A stretch of DNA of 50,096 bases, from assembly GCA_038330095.1 (NCBI GenBank), contig JBBQNQ010000014.1, positions 1-50,096 of the forward strand, read 5' to 3'. Below are positions 7,660 through 15,925 of the stretch, one piece after another. How positions within the stretch are numbered: position 1 is the stretch's first letter; every line of letters starts with the position of its first letter. Both the position numbers and the translations under genes were made by a program. The DNA is from JBBPZA01 sp038330095 (GTDB lineage Bacteria; Actinomycetota; Thermoleophilia; Solirubrobacterales; Solirubrobacteraceae). The notes under the pieces are model-generated. The model worked only from the letters and a program-made list of their open reading frames with translations. It did no database searches and had not been told where the DNA came from.

Positions 7660-8236
7660 GCTCCTCCAGCACCGCCGGCAGGCCGTCGATGCTGTGGGCG
7701 TTGGTCTCCGCCATGCGGCGCGCGAGCGCGTCCGGGCCTCCGACCCTCAGGCGCTTGGCCTTGGACAGCTCCATGTGCGGGCGCTCGCCCTCGTGGGACA
7801 TGAGCGGGACGCCGTAGCCGCACGAGGTGGCCACCCGCTGGACGTCGACCTCGACGATCGACCGGCGGCCCGTGGGGGTCCACGGCTCCTCGAAGCGCGC
7901 CTCGCCGAGCAGCTCCTCGAAGCCGGGGTCCCCGGGCATCACCGGTCGGCCCACGCCGTGCAGGCGCAGGATGCGAGGCGGCCCTTCGAAGGCGCAGAAC
8001 ATGACCACGACGCGACCGTTCTCACGCAGGTGGGCGATGGTCTCGGCGCCGCTGCCCGAGTAGTCCAGGTAGGCGACGCGCCGTGGCCCGAGCACCCGGA
8101 AGGTCCCGATCGGCCCCTTGGGGGAGACGTTCACGTGCCCGTCGGCAGCCAGCGGCGCGGACCCGACGAAGAACACGGGCTGGCGCGCGATCCACGCCGC
8201 TAGGTGCTCCTCGATGACCTCGAAGACCTCGGCCAT
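7646..8236 (-). CDS. Pyridoxamine 5'-phosphate oxidase-fold family protein
   Basis: A 196-aa split-barrel flavin-binding-type protein. The N-terminal part FFVGSAPLAADGHVNVSPKG, the central AYLDYSGSGAETIAHLRENG and the strand GRVVVMFCAFEGPPRILRLHG match the putative PNPOx family commonly annotated as pyridoxamine 5'-phosphate oxidase-related. Most members are flavin- or F420-dependent reductases of unknown substrate, so a role in vitamin B6 synthesis should not be assumed. The ATG at 8236 is chosen over the adjacent GTG because TACGGT lies 6 bases upstream of it. An SRPBCC protein gene lies upstream in the same direction (16 bases between its stop and this start). Confidence 0.85.
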   Translation of the reverse strand: MAEVFEVIEEHLAAWIARQPVFFVGSAPLAADGHVNVSPKGPIGTFRVLGPRRVAYLDYSGSGAETIAHLRENGRVVVMFCAFEGPPRILRLHGVGRPVMPGDPGFEELLGEARFEEPWTPTGRRSIVEVDVQRVATSCGYGVPLMSHEGERPHMELSKAKRLRVGGPDALARRMAETNAHSIDGLPAVLEEPPVP

Positions 8237-8242
8237 CACCTC

Positions 8243-8248
8243 ACCGTA
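8243..8248 (-). promoter_or_regulatory. -10-like TACGGT before the PNPOx-like gene
   Basis: TACGGT on the minus strand ends 6 bases before the ATG at 8236, consistent with a leaderless transcript. Confidence 0.35.
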
Positions 8249-8252
8249 GCGG

Positions 8253-8663
8253 TCAGCTCGCGGAGGCGATCCTCGCCAGGTTGCCCAGCGACTCGTGGAT
8301 GACGGCGCGCTGCGTGTCGAGCCGGTGCGCCTCGGCCTCGGGGATCTCGACGTCGACGCTGATGCGCGTTCCTTCGCCCCCCACGGGTTCGAGTCGCCAC
8401 TCGAAGCGCAGGTCGGAGACCAGGCAGGAGATGGTCACCCGCCTGTCGCTCCGGCTGGTCTCGAGCAGTTGGGGCATCGGGAGGTCCGGATAGCCGTCGG
8501 GATACCAGGTCAGGTCGCCGCGGTCGGCTCCTTCCCTGTCGGCTCCCGTATCGACGGTCTCGATCCCGGCCCACCACTCCGGGAACCGCGCGGGGTCGTA
8601 GAGGAGCTTCCAGACCTCCTCGGGCGGCGCTTCGGCATCGGCAGCGTCGTGGAACTCAGGCAC
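8253..8663 (-). CDS. SRPBCC (START/Bet v1-like) family protein
   Basis: A 136-aa protein of the polyketide cyclase/dehydrase-like SRPBCC superfamily. The typical opening is present (DAADAEAPPEEVWKLLYDP followed by RFPEWWAGIE), then alternating strands (TWYPDGYPDL, RVTISCLVSDLRFEWRLEP) and a long C-terminal helix (TQRAVIHESLGNLARIA). Such proteins bind hydrophobic ligands; no ligand can be named. The GTG at 8663 is preferred because GAGGAG lies 8 bases upstream; the alternative TTG at 8669 would leave almost no spacer. Its start overlaps the 3' end of the TPR gene by 8 bases, implying coupled translation. Confidence 0.8.
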   Translation of the reverse strand: MPEFHDAADAEAPPEEVWKLLYDPARFPEWWAGIETVDTGADREGADRGDLTWYPDGYPDLPMPQLLETSRSDRRVTISCLVSDLRFEWRLEPVGGEGTRISVDVEIPEAEAHRLDTQRAVIHESLGNLARIASAS

Positions 8664-9888
8664 GGGCAATGCTCCTCTTGGTGGCTTGGGCTGCCAGTTC
8701 TCGCTCTAGACGCTCGAGCTCGTGTTCGGGCTGGACGATGCCCAGTGCCGGGCGGCCTAGGTCGGCGAGCGCCGCCATCATGCTCTCGCCGATGCGCATC
8801 ATGCTCGCCAGGCGCCGCCAGCCGGCCGCTGCCTCCTCGAGCCGGCGGCCGGCCAGCTCGTGGTCGCCGCGGGCGGCCGCCACGAGGCCCTGTATCCGCG
8901 TGAGGCGCGGGACGAGCGTGTCGGGCATGTCGCCGGCGGTTACCGGCTCGAGCGCGGTGGCGCGCAGCTCGCCCTCGGCCGCCTCGAGCCGGCCCAGGCC
9001 GACCAGCGCCTCCGCTCGGGCGAGCCGCGTGACCGGCCTGCTTATCGCCGCCGGCACGACCAGCGCCTGGCCCAGCAGCTCCGCCGCGGCCTCGTACTCG
9101 CGTGCGGCCAGAGCGACCATGCCCCGGTCGTGGTCGGCGACCGCGCGCAGCCCCGGATCGGGCGTGCCGTCCGCGAGCTCGCGCTCGAGCTCGGCCTGGC
9201 TGCGGGCCTCCTCGATGCGACCGAGCAGGAGCAGGACCGTCGTGCGCCCAGCGCGCAGGTGGATCTCGGGCTGAGCAGTGGACCGACCCGCCACGGCCTG
9301 GAGCCCTCGTTCGATGAGCTCCAGGGCGAGCGGAAGGTCTCCGGCGCAGATCGCCGCTCCTGCTCCATTCAGCCACGGCCCGTACGCGAGGTCGGGCCGC
9401 CCCGCGCGCTCGGCGGCTTCCCCGGCGAGGCGGGCGCGCTCATAGACCTCTCCGAAGCGGCCTGCACGGGTGAGCGCCTGGCCGCGGGCGTGCTCGATGT
9501 AGTGGGTGAGCAGATCGTCCGGCGGCTCGGTGGCGGTCAGCCGGTCGAGCTCGCCGAGGAGCTCGTCGGACCGTTCGAGGTCGCCGGCCACCCCTTCCGC
9601 CCATGCGGCGCCCGCCAGCGCCTCGCGCCGCTCCGCGCCGTCCTGCGCGCCCATCTCGTCGAGCACCTCCATGGCTCGGCGGGTGGAGGCCAGCACCTCG
9701 TGCGGTGTGCACTGGGCGCCGCGATGCCACTCGGCGTGGCGTAGCCAGGCGCGCACGAGCGCCAGCGGCTCGCCCCCCTCCAGCCCGGTCATCGCCTCCG
9801 CGAAGCGAGCCTCCCCGTCGTCGCGCCGGCCCAGCCACATCGACGCCTCGGCCAGTCCCAGCAGCAGCTCCGGATCGCCCGGCCGGAT
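8656..9888 (-). pseudogene. C-terminal TPR region of a large regulator-type protein, 5' truncated
   Basis: About 410 codons of helical tetratricopeptide-like repeats (for example DPELLLGLAEASMWLGRRDD, RRDALAYGPWLNGAGAAICA-like and ALVVPAAISRPVTRLARAEA segments), resembling the C-terminal half of AAA-ATPase/LuxR- or AfsR-type regulators. No ATPase or DNA-binding domain is present. The TPR-like sequence begins abruptly near 9888; upstream the frame runs antisense through the DUF2182 gene as low-quality sequence to a GTG at 9999. The first internal ATG is at 9840. The truncation coincides with loss of the 5' end of the divergent DUF2182 gene, so a breakpoint is likely. If expressed, it would be a soluble repeat protein. 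Confidence 0.6.
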
Positions 9889-9908
9889 CAGCGATCGCGC
9901 TGTTCCTG

Positions 9909-10502
9909 GTGGCCTGGCAGGCGATGATCGCCGCGATGATGCTCCCCTCGAGCCTGCCTCTGGTGCGGCTCTACCGGGAGGCGTCGGCGCGCCAGCCACG
10001 CGCGCGTGCGGCGATGGCCGCCTTCCTCGGCGGCTACGCGCTGGTGTGGTCGGCCTTCGGGGTGCAGGCGTTCCTGTTTGACACCGCCGTGCACCACACC
10101 GTGGACCGGTGGCCGTGGCTGCACGACCACTCTTGGATCATCGCGAGCGGGACGCTCGCCCTGGCCGGGGCGTTCCAGTTCTCGAGTCTGAAGGACGCAT
10201 GCCTGCGCTCATGCCGGCACCCGGGCGCCTACCTCATGAGCCACTACCGGCGCGGGGTCGGCGGCGGCCTGCGACTGGGCTTGGGGCATGGCCTGTTCTG
10301 CCTGGGATGCTGCTGGGCCCTGATGCTCGTCATGTTCGCCGCCGGGGTGGCGAGCCTTGTGTGGATGGGCGCCCTTACCGCCTTGATGGTCTACGAGAAG
10401 ACCGGACGCTCTGGGCGCCGCGCGGTGCCGGTCGCCGGCGTCGCGCTCTTCGCCCTCGCCGTGCTCGCCGCGGCCGTCCCGGGAACGTTGACGGGCGGTT
10501 GA
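9909..10502 (+). CDS. DUF2182 metal-binding integral membrane protein, N-terminally truncated
   Basis: The DUF2182 hallmarks are present: the helix AWQAMIAAMMLPSSLPLVRL, the cysteine motif SLKDACLRSCRHPGAYL and GLGHGLFCLGCCWALMLVMF. Full-length members have an additional N-terminal membrane helix and about 50-60 more residues. Here family-like sequence starts at about 9895 and runs directly into the truncated TPR gene on the other strand. Possible starts are GTG 9909 and ATG 9924, neither with a good ribosome-binding site. The family is predicted to bind metal in the membrane; its function is not established. The gene may be non-functional. Confidence 0.65.
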   Translation: MAWQAMIAAMMLPSSLPLVRLYREASARQPRARAAMAAFLGGYALVWSAFGVQAFLFDTAVHHTVDRWPWLHDHSWIIASGTLALAGAFQFSSLKDACLRSCRHPGAYLMSHYRRGVGGGLRLGLGHGLFCLGCCWALMLVMFAAGVASLVWMGALTALMVYEKTGRSGRRAVPVAGVALFALAVLAAAVPGTLTGG

Positions 10503-10565
10503 CGAGCGCTTCACGGACCACCGCCAAGCTGCCTCCATCCGACGCATCCACCGAGAGGAGCCGTA

Positions 10566-10952
10566 ATGGCCAGCACCACAGGCACCACCAGCACCAAGCC
10601 CACCACGTTCGACATGGAGGCGCTCAAGCGCGCTCTGGAGGAGCGCGACGCGGCCGCCCAGCTCGCCTTCTTCGACGAGGACGCCGAGATCCGCGTCGTC
10701 GACCGCGACAACCCGCCGAGCGCTCCGCTCGTCTACCGGGGCCGGGACGCGATCCGCGGCTTCCTCGAGGACGTCGCCGGCCGCGAGATGACCCACCAGG
10801 TCGAGCGCTCGGTCGTCGGCGAGGACACGGCCGCGTACTCACTCGAATGCCGCTACCCCGAAGGCGCTCTGGTGCGCTGCGTCGCGCTGCTCGAGCTGCG
10901 CGACGGACGCATCGTCCGCCAGGACGGCATCCAGGCCTGGGACGAGGGGTGA
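10566..10952 (+). CDS. NTF2-like (SnoaL-type) protein
   Basis: A 128-aa NTF2-like alpha+beta barrel protein. After a Thr/Ser-rich leader it shows FDMEALKRALEERDAAAQLA, the strand AEIRVVDRDNPPSAP, the conserved YRGRDAIRGFLEDVAG helix and the terminal LLELRDGRIVRQDGIQAWD. Members include ketosteroid-isomerase-like enzymes and ligand-binding proteins; no catalytic set is recognised. GAGAGGAG precedes the ATG by 5 bases. It lies 63 bases after the DUF2182 gene and is convergent with holA, with 4 bases between their stops. Confidence 0.8.
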   Translation: MASTTGTTSTKPTTFDMEALKRALEERDAAAQLAFFDEDAEIRVVDRDNPPSAPLVYRGRDAIRGFLEDVAGREMTHQVERSVVGEDTAAYSLECRYPEGALVRCVALLELRDGRIVRQDGIQAWDEG

Positions 10953-10956
10953 GGCT

Positions 10957-11922
10957 CTAGACAGACGTGATCGCGCGCAGCGCCGCGGTGTCCTCGGACG
11001 CCGCGGCGCCGCCGCCGCGCGAGGCGAGCTCCAGGTCGGCCATCGCCTCGAGCGCGCTGCGCAGGCGCTCGCGGTCCAGGCGGCTGACCTGATCGAGAAA
11101 GCGCGAGGCGGCACGGGGCCCGCCGGGCAGGCTGCGCTTGACCTCGGCGGCAGACTCGCCGGCCTCGAGGCGCACAAGGGCGTCATGGGCCTCGCGCAGG
11201 CGGCGGGTCATCCAGTACAGGAGGCTCGGTACGCGCTCCCCGCGCTCGCGCAGCTCGAGGTAGAGGCGCGTGGCCTCGGCGGGGTCGCGGGCCAGCAGCG
11301 CGTCGGCGAGCGTCCAGACCTTGCGCTCTGCCGAGGTCGCCGCGAGCTCCTCCACCTCCTCGACCGTGATGCGCGCGTCGGGGCCGAGCTCGAGCGAGAG
11401 CTTCTCGAGCTCGCGCACGAGGCGCTGCTGGCGCTCACCGACCTGCGCAACGAGGGCCTTGGCCGCTGCCGGCTCGAGCTCGATACCCAGGCGCCCCGCC
11501 TCGGCGATCACCCACTTGGGCAGCTCCCAGGGTCTGACGGTCTGCTCGGCCGAGATCTCGCCACCGGCCTTCTCGACGGCCTGGAGCAGCCCCCTGGGGG
11601 CCCTGGTCCGGCCCTCCTCGCGCGCAAAGAACACGACGGTGGTGTCGGGCGCGGGCGCGCCGAGCGCTTCGAGGAGCGGCGCGAGCTCGGACTCCTTCCA
11701 GCGCTCCACGCCCTCCACGATGACGAAGCGCCGACCGAGGGCGAAGGTCAGGGCTTGCAGCGCCGCGGCCACCGCCTCGGGAGTGGCGGCCTCGCCCTCC
11801 AGCACCTCCAACCCGTTCGTACCGCTCTGCTCCTCGGCGACCGACCGAAGCCGCGCCCGGCGTTCGGCGATCCGGCCGTGGTCGTCGCCGTGGATGAGAT
11901 AGGCGGGCTTGAAGCGGGCCAC
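10957..11922 (-). CDS. holA: DNA polymerase III subunit delta
   Basis: A 321-aa AAA+-fold clamp-loader subunit. It starts (V)ARFKPAYLIHGDDHGRIAE, a typical HolA N-terminus, and contains FVIVEGVERWKESELAPLLE, LPKWVIAEAGRLGIELEPAA and the C-terminal collar helices LLYWMTRRLREAHDALVRLE. Delta opens the beta clamp during loading. The GTG at 11922 is set by homology; the same frame is open far upstream, antisense to nothing but inside comEC, giving a spurious 1144-aa frame. holA follows comEC by 44 bases, the standard actinobacterial arrangement. Confidence 0.93.
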   Translation of the reverse strand: MARFKPAYLIHGDDHGRIAERRARLRSVAEEQSGTNGLEVLEGEAATPEAVAAALQALTFALGRRFVIVEGVERWKESELAPLLEALGAPAPDTTVVFFAREEGRTRAPRGLLQAVEKAGGEISAEQTVRPWELPKWVIAEAGRLGIELEPAAAKALVAQVGERQQRLVRELEKLSLELGPDARITVEEVEELAATSAERKVWTLADALLARDPAEATRLYLELRERGERVPSLLYWMTRRLREAHDALVRLEAGESAAEVKRSLPGGPRAASRFLDQVSRLDRERLRSALEAMADLELASRGGGAAASEDTAALRAITSV

Positions 11923-11966
11923 GGGCGGCGAGTCTAGAGGTGGGGGGGCGTCATCGTCCGGGCGCT

Positions 11967-14402
11967 TCAGCCGGTGATGCTGACCGCGATGCGATCGCTC
12001 TGGACGTCGAGGCGCACCGTCCCGTCGCGGTCGGTCCTGTAGACGCGCGGAACCGAAGCGCGCAGGGCGCTCAGGGCTTGGGCGGTCGGGTGGCCGTAGC
12101 TGTTGGGACCGACGGGGATGACCGCCACCTGCGGGCGAACGCGGGTGAGCAGCGCCGGCAGACCGGGATCCTCGCTGCCGTGGTGGGCGACCTTGAGGAC
12201 TTCGACGCGAGGTAGGTCGAGCGCGGCGGTCACGTCGGTCTCGGCGTCGGCCGGTAGCAGCGCGTCGAACGCCCCGTCGTGGGCGACGATGACGAGCGCG
12301 CGCTGGTTGGGGTCTGTGCCGGGCGGCGGCGCGGAGCCGGCGCGGTCCGGCCACACGACCTCGAGGCGCACCGGGCCGGCGCGGACCGTCTCCCCTGCGG
12401 CGGGAACGATGCGGGGGACGTTGCGCCGGGCGGCCGCCGCGAGCAGTGCGCGACGCTGAGGAGATGGCGGCCCCTCGCCGCCGTCGAGCAGCGCTCCGAC
12501 CGCAAAGCGGCGCACGACGGCGGCGGCGCCGCCGTCGTGGTCGGCTTGGTCGTGGGTCACGACCAGCGCATCCAGCCGCCGCACCCCGGCGCGCTCGAGC
12601 AGGGAGACGACCGGACCGTCCGGCGGGCCCGAGTCGACGAGGATCGCGTGCTCGCCGTGCTGGATCAGCGTGGCGTCGCCCTGCCCGACGGCCAAGAAGG
12701 AGACGCGCAGCCCGCGGGGCGGCCGCGCGCTTCCGCCGCCGGGAAGCAGCGCGAGCCCGACCACGCCGGCAAGGGTCGCGACACCCAGCGCCGGGGTCGC
12801 TCGAGCGGCGGCGGCGCGCGCGCGCGGCAACCTCACGGCCGCGCACGCCGCGGCAAGAGCGGCGTAGGCGAGAGTCAGCCCGAGCGGCGAACCGATCCGG
12901 ACGGGCAGCGCCGCCCCCGGCAGCCGGGCCGTCACGTGCGCGACCCACGACAGGAAGCCGAGCGGGTATGCGCACAGGGCGTTGAGCAGCGTCGCGGGCG
13001 CCGAGGCGAATTGCCCGGCAAGCGCGGAGAGCATCCCGAGCCACATCGCCGGTGCGACCGCGGCCGCGGCGAGCAGGTTCGCGGGCACGCTCGCAAGCGA
13101 CACACGGTCGAAGTGAAGGGCGATCAGCGGCGCCGTCCCGAGCGTCGCCGACACGGTGACGGCCGCCGCCTCGGCGACCGGGCGCGGCAGGCGAAGCCGT
13201 CCGGCCGAGCGCGGCTCTCCGGCCCGGCCTCGCCGTGACGCCTCGGCCGCCGTAGAGCCGGGCACCGCGCCGGCGAGCTGACGCCCCTTGCCCGCGTCGT
13301 CGCTCGCGCCCGCAAGCGTTCGGCTGAGAGGGCGAGCGAGGATGAGGATGGCGATGACCGCCGCGAAGCTGAGCTGCCAGCCGGGGTCCCCGGACGCGCG
13401 CGGGTTGAGGAGCAGGGTGGTGAGCGCGGCGAGGAGCACCGCGTGCCAGCGCGAGGCCGGACGGCCGGCGAGGGCGGCCACCACTCCCGCTGCGCCCATG
13501 ACGCCGGCCCGCTGGATGCTCGGGCCGGCGCCGGCAAGCGGGACGTAGGCGGCGATCAGCGCCAGGACGACCGCGAGCCGCGCGCGTAGCGGGACCCCGG
13601 CGGCGGTGAGGAGGCCGAGCGCGAGGACCGCCAGGAGGGTGACGTTCTGGCCACTTGCCGCCAGAAGGTGGGCGAGCCCGCTGCGCCGGAAGTCCTCGCG
13701 GACGGGCTCGGAGAGCTGGTCGTCCTGGCCGAGGACCATGCCGCGCAGGAGCGCGGCCTGCTCCGGCGCGAGCCCGGCCATCAGGCCGCGCTCGGCTCGG
13801 CCCCGGACAGCATCCAGGACCCCCATGACGCCGCCGCGGCGCCGGCCGGTCGCCAGCACCGTGCTCGCGCGCAGCACCGCGTGGGCGCCGCGGCGGCGCT
13901 GATATCCGTCCCACCTTCCGAGCTCCTCCAGCCGTCCGCGCACCAGCACGACAGCTCCCGTCGCCACGGCCGGGAAGCGCACCGGGCCCGCGGTCCGGAG
14001 CAGGAGCGACTCTCCTTCCCCGCGCCCTGAGTCGATCCGCACCAGCGCCCTGCGGCTCGGCCCGCGGCGCCACACGGGTGCGCCGGGTGCAGCGGAGCTG
14101 ATCCGCGGCTGCTCGAGGAGCACCGCCTCGAGGCTCACCTCCCGGCCGACGAGCGGCGCGAGGCTCGTCCGGTCCAGGGCCGCGAGGCGCGCGTCGGCAG
14201 CGGTCGCACCGCCGAGGGCCGCGAGGGCCGCAAGCAGGGCGAGGGGCCGGCGGCCGGCTAGCGCCGCCGCCAGCAGAGCCACCGCTGGCACCGCCGGCCT
14301 GGCCAGCGGTGCCAGCAACAGGCCGGCGACCCCGCTCGCCACGAGAAGCTGACGAGGATGCCCACGGACGACGGCCAGCGCTTGCAGCCACCTCTGCCTC
14401 AC
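11967..14402 (-). CDS. comEC: ComEC/Rec2 DNA uptake channel protein
   Basis: An 811-aa protein with N-terminal hydrophobic helices and an OB-like soluble part (about 85-180), the Competence domain of multiple membrane segments (from about 215, with SGLAHLLAASGQNVTLLAVL), and a C-terminal metallo-beta-lactamase-like domain (from about 585: RVSFLAVGQGDATLIQHGEH). The metal motif is THDQADHDGG, with Gln at the second His position of HxHxDH, a variation also known in Bacillus ComEC. ComEC carries single-stranded DNA across the membrane during transformation and may degrade the other strand. The GTG start overlaps the comEA stop in a GTGA, so the two are translationally coupled. Confidence 0.95.
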   Translation of the reverse strand: MRQRWLQALAVVRGHPRQLLVASGVAGLLLAPLARPAVPAVALLAAALAGRRPLALLAALAALGGATAADARLAALDRTSLAPLVGREVSLEAVLLEQPRISSAAPGAPVWRRGPSRRALVRIDSGRGEGESLLLRTAGPVRFPAVATGAVVLVRGRLEELGRWDGYQRRRGAHAVLRASTVLATGRRRGGVMGVLDAVRGRAERGLMAGLAPEQAALLRGMVLGQDDQLSEPVREDFRRSGLAHLLAASGQNVTLLAVLALGLLTAAGVPLRARLAVVLALIAAYVPLAGAGPSIQRAGVMGAAGVVAALAGRPASRWHAVLLAALTTLLLNPRASGDPGWQLSFAAVIAILILARPLSRTLAGASDDAGKGRQLAGAVPGSTAAEASRRGRAGEPRSAGRLRLPRPVAEAAAVTVSATLGTAPLIALHFDRVSLASVPANLLAAAAVAPAMWLGMLSALAGQFASAPATLLNALCAYPLGFLSWVAHVTARLPGAALPVRIGSPLGLTLAYAALAAACAAVRLPRARAAAARATPALGVATLAGVVGLALLPGGGSARPPRGLRVSFLAVGQGDATLIQHGEHAILVDSGPPDGPVVSLLERAGVRRLDALVVTHDQADHDGGAAAVVRRFAVGALLDGGEGPPSPQRRALLAAAARRNVPRIVPAAGETVRAGPVRLEVVWPDRAGSAPPPGTDPNQRALVIVAHDGAFDALLPADAETDVTAALDLPRVEVLKVAHHGSEDPGLPALLTRVRPQVAVIPVGPNSYGHPTAQALSALRASVPRVYRTDRDGTVRLDVQSDRIAVSITG

Positions 14403-15025
14403 ACCCGGACGAGGTCGCGGAGCGCGGCCAGGCGCTGCGGGCCTATGCCGGGCACCTGGTCGAGCTCCTGGACCGACCCGAACCCGCCCTTCTGCTGGCG
14501 GTAGGCCACGATCTTGCGCGCCGTCGCGGGCCCCACGCCGTCGAGCTGGTCGAGCTGCTCGAGCGTCGCGGTGTTCAGGTTGAGTGGCTGGGAGGGCGTC
14601 GCGCCGGCGGGCCCCGCGGCCCCCGCCGCTCCCTCAACCGACCCCGCCGCGGCGCCGGCCGCTCCCGACCCCCCTCCGCGCTCGGGCACGATGTACTGGC
14701 GACCGTCCTCGACCTTGGCGGCGAGGTTGACGCCCGCGAGGTCGGCCCGTCCCGTCGCACCTCCTGCGCGCTGCACCGCGTCATCGACCCTCGAGGCGGT
14801 CGGCAATCGGTACACCCCGGGACGGCGGACCGCCCCGCTGACGTCCACCACCGCGGGGCCTCCAGCGGAGCGCTGCACCCGCACAGCCGGCGAGCCGCCC
14901 GCGCGGGACGGCGGCGACCCGGCCGTGCCGCCCTGCTGGCCGTGCAGGTACCGCGCTCCCAGCAGGGCGATGGCGATCGCCGCGGCTGCGTAGACGGCGA
15001 GCTGTGAACGGCTGATCTCCCCCAC
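14399..15025 (-). CDS. comEA: ComEA-like helix-hairpin-helix DNA-binding protein
   Basis: A 208-aa protein with an N-terminal membrane anchor (LAVYAAAAIAIALLGARYLH), a SLBB domain (about 58-115: VDVSGAVRRPGVYRLP to GRQYIVPE), a Gly/Ala linker and two C-terminal HhH motifs (NLNTATLEQLDQLDGVGPAT and FGSVQELDQVPGIGPQRLA). It would bind incoming double-stranded DNA at the cell surface and hand it to ComEC, whose gene overlaps by 4 bases. The GTG start has no Shine-Dalgarno site; TAGCTT lies 7 bases upstream. Confidence 0.95.
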   Translation of the reverse strand: MGEISRSQLAVYAAAAIAIALLGARYLHGQQGGTAGSPPSRAGGSPAVRVQRSAGGPAVVDVSGAVRRPGVYRLPTASRVDDAVQRAGGATGRADLAGVNLAAKVEDGRQYIVPERGGGSGAAGAAAGSVEGAAGAAGPAGATPSQPLNLNTATLEQLDQLDGVGPATARKIVAYRQQKGGFGSVQELDQVPGIGPQRLAALRDLVRV

Positions 15026-15032
15026 GCGCCCG

Positions 15033-15038
15033 AAGCTA
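15033..15038 (-). promoter_or_regulatory. -10-like TAGCTT before comEA
   Basis: TAGCTT on the minus strand ends 7 bases before the comEA GTG, predicting a leaderless comEA-comEC-holA transcript. Confidence 0.4.
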
Positions 15039-15067
15039 CGGGCGAGCGGGCCGCGAAACTGGCGCGG

Positions 15068-15083
15068 GCAGCTACAAAGCTGC
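15068..15083 (-). terminator. Hairpin GCAGCT-N4-AGCTGC
   Basis: A perfect 6-bp stem with a 4-base loop lies just after the stop of the 92-aa coiled-coil gene and upstream of the comEA promoter. It has no U-tract; a terminator or a regulatory palindrome are both possible. Confidence 0.3.
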
Positions 15084-15088
15084 GGCGA

Positions 15089-15367
15089 CTATGCCGCGAG
15101 ATCCCCGTCGCCGGCGACGGGACGCAGAGGAGCCGCGAAGAGAGGGGGCGAACCGGCGCGGGGCCGGGCGCCCGCCGCAAGGACGGAGGGCATCACGTCG
15201 CCGGCCGCGAGCATCGGCGGACCGGCTTCGAAGTCGGCGATTCGCGCGAGCGCCTGGTCCAGGCGCCGCTCGAGGTCGCGGTTCGTGCGGCGCGTCTGAT
15301 TGAGCTCGGCCAGCAGCAGGGTGCTTCGGTTTATCAGGGCGATGACTGCTTGCTGACTGGAGCTCAT
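15089..15367 (-). CDS. Small coiled-coil hypothetical protein
   Basis: A 92-aa protein, not assigned to a family. Residues 1-50 form a predicted amphipathic or coiled-coil helix (ALINRSTLLLAELNQTRRTN, DLERRLDQALARIADFE); the rest is Pro/Ala/Gly-rich and probably disordered. The ATG at 15367 has a weak upstream AGCAG and no TANNNT element. It lies between the LOG-like gene and comEA in the same direction, with 75 and 63 bases on either side. Codon usage matches neighbours, so it is likely real, but no function is proposed. Confidence 0.6.
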   Translation of the reverse strand: MSSSQQAVIALINRSTLLLAELNQTRRTNRDLERRLDQALARIADFEAGPPMLAAGDVMPSVLAAGARPRAGSPPLFAAPLRPVAGDGDLAA

Positions 15368-15442
15368 GATCTGCTCATCGGATCGTTGCCGCGAGGCTTG
15401 AGACGCCCGCGTCGTCCCTGCACGAACGAACGAGTCGGGCCG

Positions 15443-15925
15443 CTACACCGACCCGGTCGCAAGCGCGAGCGCCCGGGTGACCGCCGCCGCGGGATCCTCG
15501 ACCCGGTCCAACAGCTCGACCGCGGCCTCTCCCTCCCGCGCGAGGCTCCACGTGCCCAGGCCCACCACGGGCCGACCGATCTTCAGCGCGAGCGCGATCT
15601 CGGAAAGGGTGCCCGGACCGCCGCCGAGCGCGACCAGCGCGTCGCAGGCGCGGACGATCAACCCGTTGCGCAGCTCGCCCATCCCCGTGGGCAGCGACAC
15701 CGTGAGCCACTCGTTGCCCGCTCGCCGGTCGCTCCCGGGGAGCAATCCGATCGTCGTGCCGCCCGCCGATCGGGCGCCCCGGCACGCCGCCTCCATCACC
15801 CCGCCGAGCCCGCCACAGACCAGGATCGCGCCGCCCTCGGCCAGCCCCCGCCCGACCGCCTCGGCGTCACGGGCGAGCGTGGCCGAGGCCTCTCCCGCGC
15901 CGCACACCGCGACGTACGGCGTCAC
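15443..15925 (-). CDS. LOG-like / TIGR00725-type nucleotide-binding protein
   Basis: A 160-aa Rossmann-like protein of the lysine-decarboxylase-like/LOG superfamily. It begins (V)TPYVAVCGAGEASATLA, has LVCGGLGGVMEAACRGARSA, and the phosphate-binding motif LGGGPGTLSEIALALKIGRP, corresponding to PGGxGTxxE. Members include cytokinin-riboside phosphoribohydrolases and molybdenum-cofactor-carrier-like proteins; the short TIGR00725-type form has no settled role. The GTG start overlaps the nitroreductase stop as GTGA, so the two are coupled. Confidence 0.8.
   Translation of the reverse strand: MTPYVAVCGAGEASATLARDAEAVGRGLAEGGAILVCGGLGGVMEAACRGARSAGGTTIGLLPGSDRRAGNEWLTVSLPTGMGELRNGLIVRACDALVALGGGPGTLSEIALALKIGRPVVGLGTWSLAREGEAAVELLDRVEDPAAAVTRALALATGSV

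Noticed and set aside
9603..9894. 5' extension of the DUF2182 frame
   Set aside because: It is Arg/Pro-rich and antisense to the TPR coding region, with no similarity to DUF2182 N-termini.
10957..14391. 1144-codon minus frame covering holA and comEC
   Set aside because: Only the last 321 codons match HolA; the rest is an off-frame reading of comEC with an Arg/Pro/Ala-rich product.
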